DNA from: Hymenoscyphus infarciens
Taxonomy: Eukaryota > Ascomycota > Leotiomycetes > Helotiales > Helotiaceae
Reading direction: 5' to 3'
Assembly (NCBI GenBank): GCA_001414345.1
Contig: LLCB01000007.1
Coordinates: 394,378-458,377, forward strand
DNA length: 64,000 bases
Position 1 is the stretch's first letter. Each line of letters starts with the position of its first letter. The notes beneath the pieces are model-generated. The model made no database searches. It saw nothing but the letters and a program-made list of their open reading frames with translations, and had not been told where the DNA came from. Below, piece by piece: positions 35,680 through 46,929 of this stretch. The position numbers were made by a program, and so were the translations under genes.

Positions 35680-36503
35680 TGTTGGTTACGCACTTGTGCT
35701 ATGCCAATTGTTCATCCCACGAGCTTTTACATCTTACAATACCGAAAAGTTCATTATATAGGGCAACCACTTGTCCCACACCAAGCACTTTGAAAGAGGC
35801 AACTAGATTTATGACTCACAGTATAAGGCTCTGGAAAGTTCATTGCATAAATATATGCAAGAAATCTCGAAGTTGTTCCACGGGTGAGTGGTGATTCCTT
35901 GACGGGTTTGATTGGCGTTTGAGTCAGGATGGCACCTTGTAGCCTGATTCCTCGATTGAAATTGCACTTATCAGCAGAAGGTGTTCTGTTGGTTGCAGTG
36001 GGTTGCAGAGTTGGCATGCAGTCATGTTGCAGCATATTGCGAAGGGGTGTAGCGAATCATGAGCTCATTCGCGATAGTTCCAACATTGACTGCATCGCAA
36101 TGATCCTGAATGAGAAGTCCATCCACGGCACTGTATCACGCACTCTCTTGGGTAATCTCGACTTGCTTTCCTTGCTTGAGACAAGCAACCACATGGTGCT
36201 CCACGTTGGAATAAATCGTTTGGAATTGCGTTATCCACGATCTGAGAATCGATTTCTATATTCTGTTCCTATATCCTACGTGTTATAGTTACTTCTCACC
36301 TCCCGCCGAGAAGTGCTCCCATCAGGTTATACGGAGTATGTGTGTGGCAGTGCGGGGTAATTTCCTTTGCATGCGCAACGGGAGCTCACAGGCATGAGTA
36401 GATAACCTCATCTTCCCCAAGATACAACTTATTACATGTTCAACTTTATTGCGAACTGACTCCCGAATGATTCTTTGTTTTCCCCTCTGGGCGATAAATC
36501 CTT
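35680..36503. promoter_or_regulatory. Divergent intergenic region between nuclease-like and kinase-like genes
   Basis: An 824-bp region with the start codons of two oppositely oriented genes at its edges, so it should contain both promoters. A 119-codon plus frame at 35929-36288 overlaps a 93-codon minus frame; neither has a domain. No repeat or RNA gene was seen. Confidence 0.45.
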
Positions 36504-37358
36504 ATGTCTCTATCCCCTGACCGCAATAGAAACTTGCCACAATTGATTGGCCCGCGACTGAAGCCCTTCCGCCATCGAAGAGCTGCTCTCAAATTGCTCG
36601 CCCTCTTGAGTGGCAGGTCCCCGGGCAAACATGGCCATGTCTTCGAGGTTATTATTGCGAAAAAAAGATATGCTCTCAAAATTGTATGTTCCACAATCCT
36701 TATCGGATGAGTGCTCATGTACGAGTAGTTCCGTTTCTTCGACGCAGACGAGGAATTATCCTCGTTCGACCATCTCCATAATGTCCCCCGCGATGATCTC
36801 ATACTACAATTGGACCCTTTCTATGCAGAGTGTCGTGCATATGGCGCTATTATCAATAAAACACAGAATGGTAAAATTGCAACGTTTTGCCACGGCCATC
36901 TCAGTCTTTCCGCGACCCTGGAAGCCGAAATAGCACATCAATTCAACATAGATGACTGGCAAAGACCAGAAGCGGAATACGATCTCCCAGTCGCAGAAAG
37001 AAAACCATTCCGCGCAATAGTCAAAGAATTGCTTTCCGATGGCGTCCCGTTTTCGGCAAAAATGATACCGCGGATGTTGATGGACCTGAAGGATCTCCGC
37101 CGTATTTTTGTATACGTGCGGGATGTACGTTCCGACAACTACCTAGGTGGGAAGTTGGTGGATTTCAGTTGTGCGTGGACAGCGCCACATGTTCTTCTTT
37201 CTACATACATCCGTTCGTGGAGAGTGATCGAGTCGGATTTGAAGTGGGATTTGGAGCAGTTTGATGAGATGGTAAAGAGTGAAGGGATAGAGACTTGGCG
37301 GAGAGCAAGTCCCAATGTGGAGTATCTCGCTAAGCTACGGCAACGCCCTGCGAGATGA
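36504..37358 (+). CDS. FTA2/protein-kinase-like protein (269 aa)
   Basis: Two exons, 36504-36683 and 36729-37358, separated by a 45-bp intron, giving YALKI joined to FRFFDADEE (270 codons). The fold is a small kinase-like domain. A glycine-rich loop GKHGHVFEV is at 41-49, and the ATP-lysine context YALKI has K59. A candidate alpha-C Glu lies in YAECRAYG (E94). The catalytic-loop equivalent VRDVRSDN has R191, D192 and N197, and the metal site VDFS (D205) replaces DFG. All key kinase residues are therefore retained despite the short length. The overall pattern (G-x-HG-x-VFEV...YALK...F-x-ECRAYG-x-I) matches the FTA2 family, named after a Sim4 kinetochore subunit but widely expanded in leotiomycete fungi as kinase-like proteins of unknown role. 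Its neighbour across the promoter is a nuclease-like gene. Confidence 0.75.
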
Positions 37359-38724
37359 TCGAGATGATACTGAACCCCCTGCAATGGTAACAACAATACC
37401 GATAAAACTTATTGGCTTCAGAACACCGATTTGGCCAATTTACCTACCAGTTGGTTAACAATAAACATACTTGTTATTTAATTTAAATGAAGCTGTCCCC
37501 AAATGAAGGTATCATCAAGATTCTTACTTGCTTTTCACTTGCTTTCAGAACCTCCTTTTCTGTGTTCTGTTTAGCTATTTGACTTATTTCTCTTCGCTAA
37601 CTCTCACCTGCCCCGCCGCTGCCCCGGAGATTAACGCTCCTAATTCACTCCTTCTATCCCCTTTTTCCAACTCCTTACTCATAGCTTCTCGAGCGAATTA
37701 TCTCTCCAAATTGTCATCGTGTATATAAAATTTGGGATGACGACGCTCTAAGAGCTTTAGACCAGGTAGGTATAACAACTGTATATCTAGTGGGCAAGCT
37801 AACGATTTTCAGTGATAAATCTTCTACGTATCCATGTCATATGTTAATAAAACTTATCCCAGCCCCTCCTCGGAAATTAGTGAACACCTTAACCCTATAT
37901 GTGAATAAAACATACTAACGTAACCGTACTCGAAGCACAAGTCCTCCAATTTAACCTAACAAGCTTTTCAACACTGTGCTGAATCATTGATCTTCACCCA
38001 AATTTTCCAAGTCCCCTCGCTAAAGAGAGGGGACAAAGCCAATTAAGCGAGCTGGATGAGGGGATGTAATTAATAGAATTAGGATGTCTTTCCCACTAGG
38101 CCACATCCCTTGTAAGATGACAATTCACTCCATGACTACTGGCGTTTCGCAATATTGTTGTGTTCAAAGTATTCTCATGATACGGAGTGACGTTGAGAGT
38201 TTTCACTTAACTAGGTTTGAGTCGGAGCTTTCTGGGGCTTGGAATTGCTTTGGATTTCTCTTGTATAGACTTCATGCAAGGCCTCTTTATAGAACATGTG
38301 ACAAAATACATACACATTAGAGTGCTTAATCTGTCTAGGATTATTAAAAAATATTTTATTACAACTTCCTTGCCAATTCCACATGAGTGCACCCCCATTC
38401 AAACCATAAATGCGCGGGGAATAAGAAAAGACCGTGAGCAAGTTTTCACCTTGCTTTTCAACCACGCGCAAAAGAAAAAGCAGTCTTCCGAAAGACCCCA
38501 GATGCCAGGAATTTGACTTGGAGACATGGGGGAAAGCGCCCGGAAGCAACCACCAAAGGTCTACACGGGAAGCGCTCCTCTCAAGAGAAGAAAGCGGAGT
38601 GAAGTGCAATCACTTGGCTTCCCTCGGTCTTCCGAACTCTCACCAACCTATTTTCTTGAAATGAATCACATAGCCCCTGCGAGAACTGAAACTTGAAAAA
38701 AGGCAAACACCCAATAACCAGACA
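37359..38724. other. Intergenic, no supported gene
   Basis: Moderately AT-rich sequence without domain-bearing frames. Minus frames at 38211-38609 and 38581-39105 are long but overlap a repeat array and show only low-complexity or repetitive peptide. No RNA gene recognised. Confidence 0.45.
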
Positions 38725-40011
38725 TGGACGAGTAAAAGCTTCCAAAATCTGGCCACCAACAAGCTTCTCCAGCCCATAGTCAAGTTTCTTGACGAACCGT
38801 GTATGGTTACCAAACGGAAAGGCAGACTGGAGGCAAATGCACAACCATGCACAACCTCCAAATCCTGAAAAACCCTCGCCCCCTTGAAAAGCGGAATGTG
38901 ACGAGGTGGGTTGGTCACATAGCAGTCCCATCACCAAAGTCTTCACAAACTTCAAATCCAGGGAGAGAGAAGAAGACACCGGTCTCGTGGGGGACATTGA
39001 GAGACGTTGACAAGTAAGAACACCATCTAGCCACCAACAAATTCTCCGCCCCATACAGCCGAGAACCCAGAGCTGGAAAGGCAGACTCACAAATAGAAGT
39101 CCCATTTCCCCAGAAGAGAGTGCTTGGTTACGTATCTTCAGTTCCGCAGCCCTATCACCAATCTCTTCTCAAACTTCTAGTACTGTAGAGAAAGAAGGCA
39201 AATTTTCTCGTATTTAAGTTTGAGAAACACGGACGAGTAAGAAGGCTACTTGATAGCTACCAACAACCCCTCATCTGAATTCCACCATCCACCACTTCTT
39301 ACAACAAACCGCCAAGGATCCCGAGAATCCCGAGATGGGAAGGCAGACTCTGTAGAAGAAAGCGGGCCATCTGAGCGGGATGTCTTCTTCTATCCCGCCA
39401 CCGCAAAGTACTATGGAAGTGACATGGTAACATAGTTTGCCCCCTCTTGCCCCCCCCCCCTCTTTCCACAATCTCCTCTCCGTTTTCTCCCTAAGGACCA
39501 TCGCCAACCTCTCCTTCCACATTCAAACATCTCTACAGAAATACTCTCAACTCTCAACTCTCAACAAGTAAGCGAACTAGTTTCTAGCCACCAACAACAC
39601 TTCATCTGCACTACTACATTCTTCCACGACTTCGAACACCAAGAACCGCCAAGTCAAGAAGGCAGACCGAGGAAGAGAGTGGCAAAAGTGCAACTTCCGC
39701 ATCTCCACCTGGTCGGCTATCTCTGACGTTCATGGCCGCTACTACTACCTCCCAAGAAGAAACAGGAAAGTGAAAGTGCAATTCTCAACCTCTCATCTAC
39801 CAATAAAACACCATCCTCACCCACCACACTCATAAAAAGCACCAGTGAATCAACGACAAACTAGCAAGCCAATGGCCAGAGGAGACCTGAATTCCCTTCG
39901 CCACCCTCATACACACCCACAACACAACCTTCCCACCCTCGATACCCAGCCATTCGTCTCACCTAACTAACCGCCTACCACCAGTCCAGAAGTCGAGATG
40001 TCAAGGCAGAC
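38725..40011. repeat. Diverged tandem array, about 260-340-bp units
   Basis: A composite motif recurs in the same order: a gacgagtaa/acaagtaag word, then about 12 bp, then ctagccaccaacaa, a C-rich middle, a gaaccc/cgag word and finally gaaaggcagac. The aaggcagac element is found at about 38819, 39078, 39340, 39659 and 40003, giving spacings of about 259, 262, 319 and 344 bp. The units are heavily diverged. The caagtaag word resembles a splice donor, so the array could be an ancient tandemly duplicated gene segment, but no common reading frame survives. Confidence 0.65.
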
Positions 40012-41620
40012 ACGAGGGAAAGTACACAACACCCTACCACACTACACCACACCACACCTCACCGGGACACGACACCATACGAGTACCACCGAACAAGTCG
40101 GAGTCCATCCTTTGACGCCATGGGGAGGCTACATGTGGACACTGAGGTTGGTGATAGGATAGAGTCACCGACATACGAAGTACGCCTTGTCTCGATAGAC
40201 GCCTTGCTTCATCTTAGACGAGGTGGGTGGCAAGTAACCATGTCTGAGACGCTGTCCACATCCAGGTAGGACATGGGATGACTTGATGGAGGGCTGTGTG
40301 GGTGGAAGGGGAGGTGGATGGATGAAGGCAGGATGGTTCAAGTGGTCCACGAATGAGAGGAGTGTTGAACCATCCTAGTCCATGAAAGGTTGAGACATAG
40401 ACGAGATAGAACATAGATGAGGTAGACGACATCAACAAGGGGTGGATGAGGTACTAGCTAGATGGACGAGACCAGGCGTCGACAAGATGTCCATCCACGC
40501 TTGAGAGCATGTCGGTGCCTCAGAGTGACCATGTCGAGATGGCGTAGACGAGGTGGATATGATAGTAAATAACGACGAGGCCCTCATCGACGAATGAGAG
40601 GATAGAATACTTGTTGATGCTACAACATAATTAGAATCATGGTTGTAAATCTAAGACGAAAAGAAACAGGGAAGTTGTATGTCCGAGTTCAAAAATAGAA
40701 AGTGTCTTTGCCATCTTGAAGTGAGATATGGTGAGAGTATGTTGACGCGAGGGAGTGTTTACTTCAATTGCGAAGAGTATGGGTAGATAATCCATGAATA
40801 GAACAATGAAAGTTTGAAAATAGAAATGGTTTCAACATAGTAAAAGACTTTATTCCAAAGACAAAAATAGATTTAGGTATGATGTTAAAGAGATATAGTA
40901 GTAGTGGTATAGAGTACCCCAAGTAAATGACTGATCAAACCACATAGTCGGGTAAGAGTTAAGCCTCAACAAGCGGCTATGATGTGAAACATTCTTTAAT
41001 TAGAAGTATATAAAAATCAAATCCAACACCTAAACGTCAAAAGAAACTTTCTCAGTAGACAGAAATAGAAACTGTAAAGGGACGTTGAGGTCAAGAAGTG
41101 TGATGTAAGTCTGTTTACTATGAAGAATATCCCGGAGTATGCAGTTGATTAAGCGATGGGCCTCATTGAGCGGCTATCGAGATATCAGATGGTTGTATAG
41201 AGAGACGACTACATGGAAGTCTTTTCTTAGAAACTTCTAATAAGGATCATATACCGGAGGAAATTTGCATTTGAAGATATTAAGGAAAGGTAAAAATAGA
41301 ATATGGCACAATACTTCAAAATATTCATGAAGGATGGTCGTAGTTGATGTGAAGAATTTTGCGGCTCGTACAGTGCGTGAGTCAATTGGCGCTAAAAGGT
41401 GGGTATTCAAGTCAGCTGTAAAAGTAACCAGAATGAAATGCTTTTCTTGGATAATTCTATATCAGGAATGAGGAGGAAAAACTTCAAGTCTGATCAACAA
41501 CTATACAAGCGCCTAATCATGTGCAATGAATCACCATATTGATTAACTCGGAAGACCTCAGAGTTATTCATAACTTTGGTGATTGAATTGCATAGACGCT
41601 GAAACGCATAAAGGGTAGCA
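40012..41620. repeat. Low-complexity DNA and second set of weak repeats
   Basis: About 40130-40560 is rich in gacgagg/ggtgga words on the plus strand. About 40860-41600 contains recurring blocks, for example agcggctat (near 40971 and 41171), tcttttcttrga (near 41221 and 41442) and gatcaa-n(5-10)-ca words, spaced roughly 200-230 bp apart. Frames on both strands are stop-riddled. These are probably decayed tandem repeats. I cannot tie them to a known element. Confidence 0.4.
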
Positions 41621-43115
41621 TGAAGTATATTAACAATCTCCTAATTTGGGAGGAAAAGAGACAAATGAAGGAGCTCGTCAAAATAAGAATATTGATTTTC
41701 GTCGTCCCAGCGCTTCAGACGTTCAAAGAGATCAATATACGAGCAGAAAACCCCTCGTGGGGGTCCCAGGCGGTCGTTCTTCGATGCAACACGATAGAAG
41801 AAAGGTTGCATAGAAGGCGATAAGGAAGGCGGGGAACCTGGAAACGATAAGATTTTCATCACGCCTCCGCGGCTAAGAAGTACCGATGAGGAAGGACTGC
41901 TGGCAAGGCAATATGGGTAGCTGGTAGTGAAAACCACGTTGTTGTACCACGACCAGAGAGGAGAGGTACACCCCGCGCGCTTGATTGGGGGGAAGTAAGC
42001 TTGAAGAAGCCACGCGAGAAGAATCAAGAGAGGAAATCAATATTCAGATCTGACCCGCAGCCGTGATGGCTGCAAAGTCCGGCGCAACGCACACCCCCTT
42101 AAGCGCGATAGGGGTGGTTGAGAGGACTACCGAGAAGTTATGCCAGCATTGTCGCGTGTGTCTACCGTCCACGATCCCCGCTTGTAGGGCAATGGAGTAA
42201 ATGGCTGATCTTCTCCATCGCATTCGGAGAATTGTGTGACGGGAAGACTAGTTGAGTGGTGGGATGAGACGCATAATGAAGCTGTGCCTCGAGTCTCCCG
42301 ACCTCTCGGCGCCTGTGTTGCAGAAGGGGGATGTTGTGATAGGGCCAGTCAGCTACGAGTTCTCCATGAAATGACGAGCAGGAGCGGAGGGTAAGCAGAG
42401 AGACGGCCCGCTGAAGATGTCAGTGATTCCAACACGCAATTCCACGATTCCAACCGGGGAAGCAGTTCTTGCATCCATTACGTGCATTTCTTCGCAGCGG
42501 CTTGATGGCTTGACAGCCGTTGAAGAAGGTTCGACTTCTGGCCCCCAATTTTTGCCATGCATATTTCCATAATTCCATATTTCCATAATTCCATATTTCC
42601 CTCTGTTGGTGGAGCGGAAGAGCAGGGAGGAGATCGTCCGGGGAACGCAAGACTGCAGACTGAAGAGACCAGACCAGTAGCGGTACGCTGGTAGTATTGT
42701 ATTGTACCCATACCGTATCGTAGGCCTTGGAAGAATTGGAGAAATTTGTTGGTGTTGGTGATATCGGTTCTCCATTTAGAGGATGGAAGCAGCAGCAGCG
42801 CAGCGCAGCGCAGCGCCTCTTTGTAAATAAACCCGCGTCATGCCTGTCATACTCTGCGAATTCATCTGGGCAGTGTTGGATTGGATTGGAATGTAAGACT
42901 ATTTTCACCCACCTAACAAACGGGTCAATGAAGGCATTCGCTCTGTGTGTGAGTCTCACAAAATGTGGATGGGTGGTTCCAGGTGACCTCGGGACATTGA
43001 GGTGGTAGGTTTTCGTCGCTCCGGCAAGACCTCCGCTCCGGCCTCCGAAGTGGCCCCTGGTGGCCCCTGGTGGCCTCTGCACGGACATTTTGGTGAGCGC
43101 TTAAGGATTCATCAG
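41621..43115. other. Intergenic; simple repeats, no supported gene
   Basis: A 128-codon minus frame (41641-42027) ends with a protein-like stretch but lacks a domain. Simple repeats include ttccataattccata (about 42565-42602) and a gcagc/gcagcgcagc run (about 42788-42815), then ggtggcccct doublets near 43045-43075. Nothing else recognised. Confidence 0.4.
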
Positions 43116-43197
43116 GGGTGCTTGAGGGGTGCTTGAGGGGTGCTTGAGGGGTGCCTGAGATGCTTGACAGGTGCTTGAGGGATGGAGGGGTGCCTCA
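43116..43197. repeat. Tandem repeat, 13-bp unit ggggtgcttgagg
   Basis: Four near-perfect copies of a 13-bp unit followed by degenerate copies (tgcctgag, tgcttgacagg, tgcttgagggatgg). The array lies about 340 bp upstream of the NTA1 start codon, within its likely promoter. Confidence 0.8.
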
Positions 43198-43532
43198 ACT
43201 TCCCCAATCAGGCCCTCTAAAGCCATTCTGCAGCACTAATCACATCACCAATAACTTGCATGATACGGGCGGCTGGTACGCACTGCATTGCAGTACTAGC
43301 ACCATAGCCCCCAACCTCGTCCGTCTTGAAGAAGTTCAACCTATCTCTTCTCTGCCTGTTGCACCAATTCCAACAGAGACTATAAGTTGGTTTTGGCCCG
43401 CCCCTCACCCTCACTCGCTCCCAGGCAACTGGGTTTCTGCAATACACGTCGTCTCTACAAGCCATCGAGCTCTTTCCCGCCCGTCTCTCCGTGTTTGTTT
43501 GTGCCTCAGCAGCCTGAGCCCAGAACGCCAAA

Positions 43533-46391
43533 ATGAGAATCGGGTGTCTTCAATTCGCTCCCCAGGTAAATCCCGCCATGTCCGGAAAATACTGTAATTG
43601 CGGTGTACGAGTCCCTACTAACACGTTGAAAAGATTGGTGATGTCGACAATAATCTCAACCGAGCAGATGCCGTTCTGAGCAAGGCAAATCCCAAGAATC
43701 TGGATCTTTTGGTGCTCCCAGAGCTCTGTTTTTCGGTCAGTCAGCTTCCCTCTCGAGATTCTGCAGCGGGGCATCGGGAATCCCCTCAAATAAATCGATC
43801 CCGGGCGTCGCAACCCTCCTAGAACCCGGCCATTCATTGAGCCCTCGTTTTCCCATTATTCGGGGACGCATACTGATGGTGCTTTTAATGATAGGGCTAC
43901 AACTTCCGATCATTGCAGCACATTACTCCCTTCCTCGAGCCCACCACGTCCGGAATAACCTCATTATGGGCGCGAACCACGGCTTTGAAGTACAACTGTG
44001 TGGTGACGGCTGGGTATCCGGAAAAGGTGGACGTGAAAGCAAAATGGCCCGCATCTCCTGAATACTATAATTCTGCCATCACTGTAAATGCCGAAGGCGA
44101 AACCGTCGCGAATTATCGAAAGTCTTTCCTCTACTATACCGACGAGACCTGGGCTCTAGAAGGTTCGGGTTTCTACAGCGGCCAGATTGAGGGCCTTGGA
44201 AATGTGGCAATGGGGATTTGCATGGATCTCAAGTAAGTTGGCCTATGATCGATCGCGATATGCATGGCGTTGTTGGTGGAATCCCAAAAAGCATATACCT
44301 CCGGAGGGCACCGAGGAGGTGTTGGTTGTTTCGACAGCCGCCCGGCCCATATTTTGTTCTGCTCTGCACAGTAAAACACGGCTCCTCGCAGCTCTCAATC
44401 TCTCTCTTTGGAACCATTCTCGAATTGAATTCAAGATAGTATAGAAAACATGGCTAACATACTCCTACAGTCCCTACAAATTCGAAGCGCCATGGAATGC
44501 TTGGGAATTCTCCTATCACATTCTCTACAAAAAGGCAAACTTGGTTGTCATGTCCATGGCATGGCTCACTCGCGAAGATTTCACCACCTTCAGTCGCGCA
44601 CCCCACGACCCAGATATGGAAACTCTCTCATACTGGCTTTCGAGGCTTGAGCCATTGATTAGAGCAGAGACGGTGGGTGAAATCATCGTGGTAATAGCAA
44701 ACCGATGTGGATCTGAAGACGATGCTGTGTATGCTGGGACCAGTACTGTTTTGGGAATTCAGTCTGGTGAAGTTAAAGTGTATGGTATTCTTGGTCGTGG
44801 GGAAAAGGAACTTTTGGTGGTCGACACCGACAGACGACCCAAGGCCAAGCTCATATCACAGCCAAACTCGGCTGCATCAACCGCTACTGATACCACTGCT
44901 CATTCCCATGCCGATACCGAAGCCTCTAGATCAACCGGCTACACCTCACCCGATGATGAGGATATGGCAGACTATAACGATGGATACAGCTCCGTCTCTG
45001 GAAAACACACCAAGAATCCTTCAATATCTTCGGCCACCACATCATCCGACGATGAGAGTTATTATCGAAGCGCGTTGAATTCCGCAGCAGGTCAAACACC
45101 ATCCCCACGATTCCCCGTCACCCCGGATATGACCCCAACATCCCCCAGGAAACGTGGAAGAGTTCCGGCATCGCCCAACTCCCCAGATATAACTCCCACC
45201 TCTCCTCAAGTTAGGGGAAGAACTCGAGCTCGTGCAGACGATTTCGCTTCTCAGAAGCCGGGATGGGTATATCCTGAAAAGAAATCACCGCTCAACACCA
45301 CCGACAACAACCCACCCCGAACTTCATCCAAATCTGGCAAATCGTCGTCGAAAACGAGGAGCCGAACCCGCGACCGTACGTTGGAAGGTGTGCGTGATCG
45401 TATTCGCGAACGTACCAGGGAGCGTTTTCAGTCTCAAGATTCTCATTCGCCGAAACTCACTCACCCCTCTTCTCCCCAGAAAAGAGACCGTTCAGAGAAG
45501 CGAGCTATTCCCTCCCCCAAAGATGTCCCGGCAATGCCCAATCACCCTCAATCGCCTCAAAAGAGAGGCCGCACTCGGGAACGTTCCCAGCAACCCCCTT
45601 CTGATCTGTTATCCACGGAGACATACTCCTCCCAGCTCAACCAGGATCCAATCTCACAAAAGAGAAGTCGGACTCGAGATCGCACGAGGGATCGCACGAG
45701 GGATCGCACGAGGGATCGAACAAGAGAGCGCACACAAGAAAGAACTCGAGGTCAAACCCGTGAGCCCACAGAAAAGGAGCCCATTCCAGTATCAATGGAA
45801 CGCCCCCTCCCACCGAGAGAGAGGGCTGAGAAGCAATCACCCCTTCTTTCCAAAGAGGTCTATTCTCCCAAGCTCAGCCAACCTTCTTCTCCTCAAGAAA
45901 TGGCCGTCAATGGGGTTGTCAATCGGGATAGTGGCGAAAACGCACCTATTCTACTCTCACCCCATACTTACTCACCTCGCGTTTCTCCCAAGCAAACACC
46001 TGCCACTTCTCCCCGATTGGCACACCCCGCTGCGTCAAACGCTCTTAAGAATGCCAATGAGGTTGTCGAACCAAAAATTGCCGTTGTTACTCAGGGACTA
46101 AAGCCAGAGTCCAAAGGAAATTCCCCGCTTACGGCTATGACCAAGTCGCCTCTGCCTCCGGATTCTATTGATACGGAACACTACCAGACACCATTCACGA
46201 GTAAGACTCTAGGAACTCGAAGCGAACATGTGTCGAGTCGACCGAGGAGTGCGTACTGGTAAATCTTTGTCAATTGACGATTTTCACGTTCACATTTATT
46301 TCCTTCTCATTTTTTTTTTCATTATTGCAGCGAGGTGTTTTGGGAGAACTTTCGGGTAATCGGGAATACCAAGGTCGATCAATGTTCTTGA
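43533..46391 (+). CDS. NTA1: Protein N-terminal asparagine/glutamine amidohydrolase (NTA1-type nitrilase superfamily) with long repetitive tail
   Basis: Deamidates N-terminal Asn/Gln to feed substrates into the Arg/N-degron pathway. Exons are 43533-43565, 43634-43735, 43895-44232, 44471-46258 and a short 46331-46391 exon (774 codons). If the last intron is not spliced, the frame ends at 46262 (754 aa). The start MRIGCLQFAPQIGDVDNN is typical. The Glu-Lys-Cys triad is visible: E41 in LVLPELCFS, K121 in NYRKSFLYY, and C154 in MGICMDLNPYKF formed across intron 3. After about residue 290 a 450-residue disordered Ser/Pro tail begins. It carries repeated SPQKRxR motifs and a (TRDR)n/TRERTQERTR block, far longer than the core family needs. 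The last exon would add EVFWENFRVIGNTK. Cytosolic or mitochondrial location is not visible. Confidence 0.88.
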
Positions 46392-46929
46392 GGCTTGGAG
46401 TTTGGGGATCTTTTATTGGAGAGTATTATACCTGGGATTTGGGGGTCTTCTTTTGTGGTGTGTAAATCAGTGGGCTTTTTATATGGGTGGTTAGGGAATT
46501 AGGGCGAAGGTGGAGGGGTTCATTTTGAGACGCGTGGTAATAGAGTGGATGTGTGAATGAAGAAATGTAAGGCTTGGATTGATATTCACGATCTTGGTGA
46601 CCTCTGCGATTTTGGTGATGTCTACATGTACTTCTACTTTAGAGACGTGAACAGATCTTACTGAGTACACTTGGTATTAAGGTGACGCCTACCTAGTTCA
46701 CTACCTGGGAGAAATCCGGTGCCTACTAGTAGTGCCCTGTAAGGTGCCCTGAAGGCTGAAGCTGAAATTTCAGTGGGACCTCGCCTCCCTGTAACTCAGG
46801 GCTCGGCTCGGTTGTCTTTTTATCGACTCGGTTTGAACGCCACTTGTGGGGAGAAGCTTCAGGCAGGGTACTTTACAGCGTATTAATTACCCTGGATGCG
46901 AAGTCTCTAAACTCGATCCTTTGGGTTAC
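46392..46929. other. 3' flank of NTA1, no supported gene
   Basis: About 540 bp of G/T-rich sequence just after the amidase gene, expected to hold its 3' UTR. Short CTAGT/TACTTGGTA-type words begin near 46660. No gene or RNA recognised. Confidence 0.45.

Noticed and set aside
38211..39105. Long minus frames of 132 and 174 codons
   Set aside because: The second lies within the diverged tandem array and repeats its own motifs; neither shows a domain.
41641..42027. 128-codon minus frame with a protein-like end
   Set aside because: Upstream and downstream DNA is stop-rich and repetitive. No exon partner or family was found.
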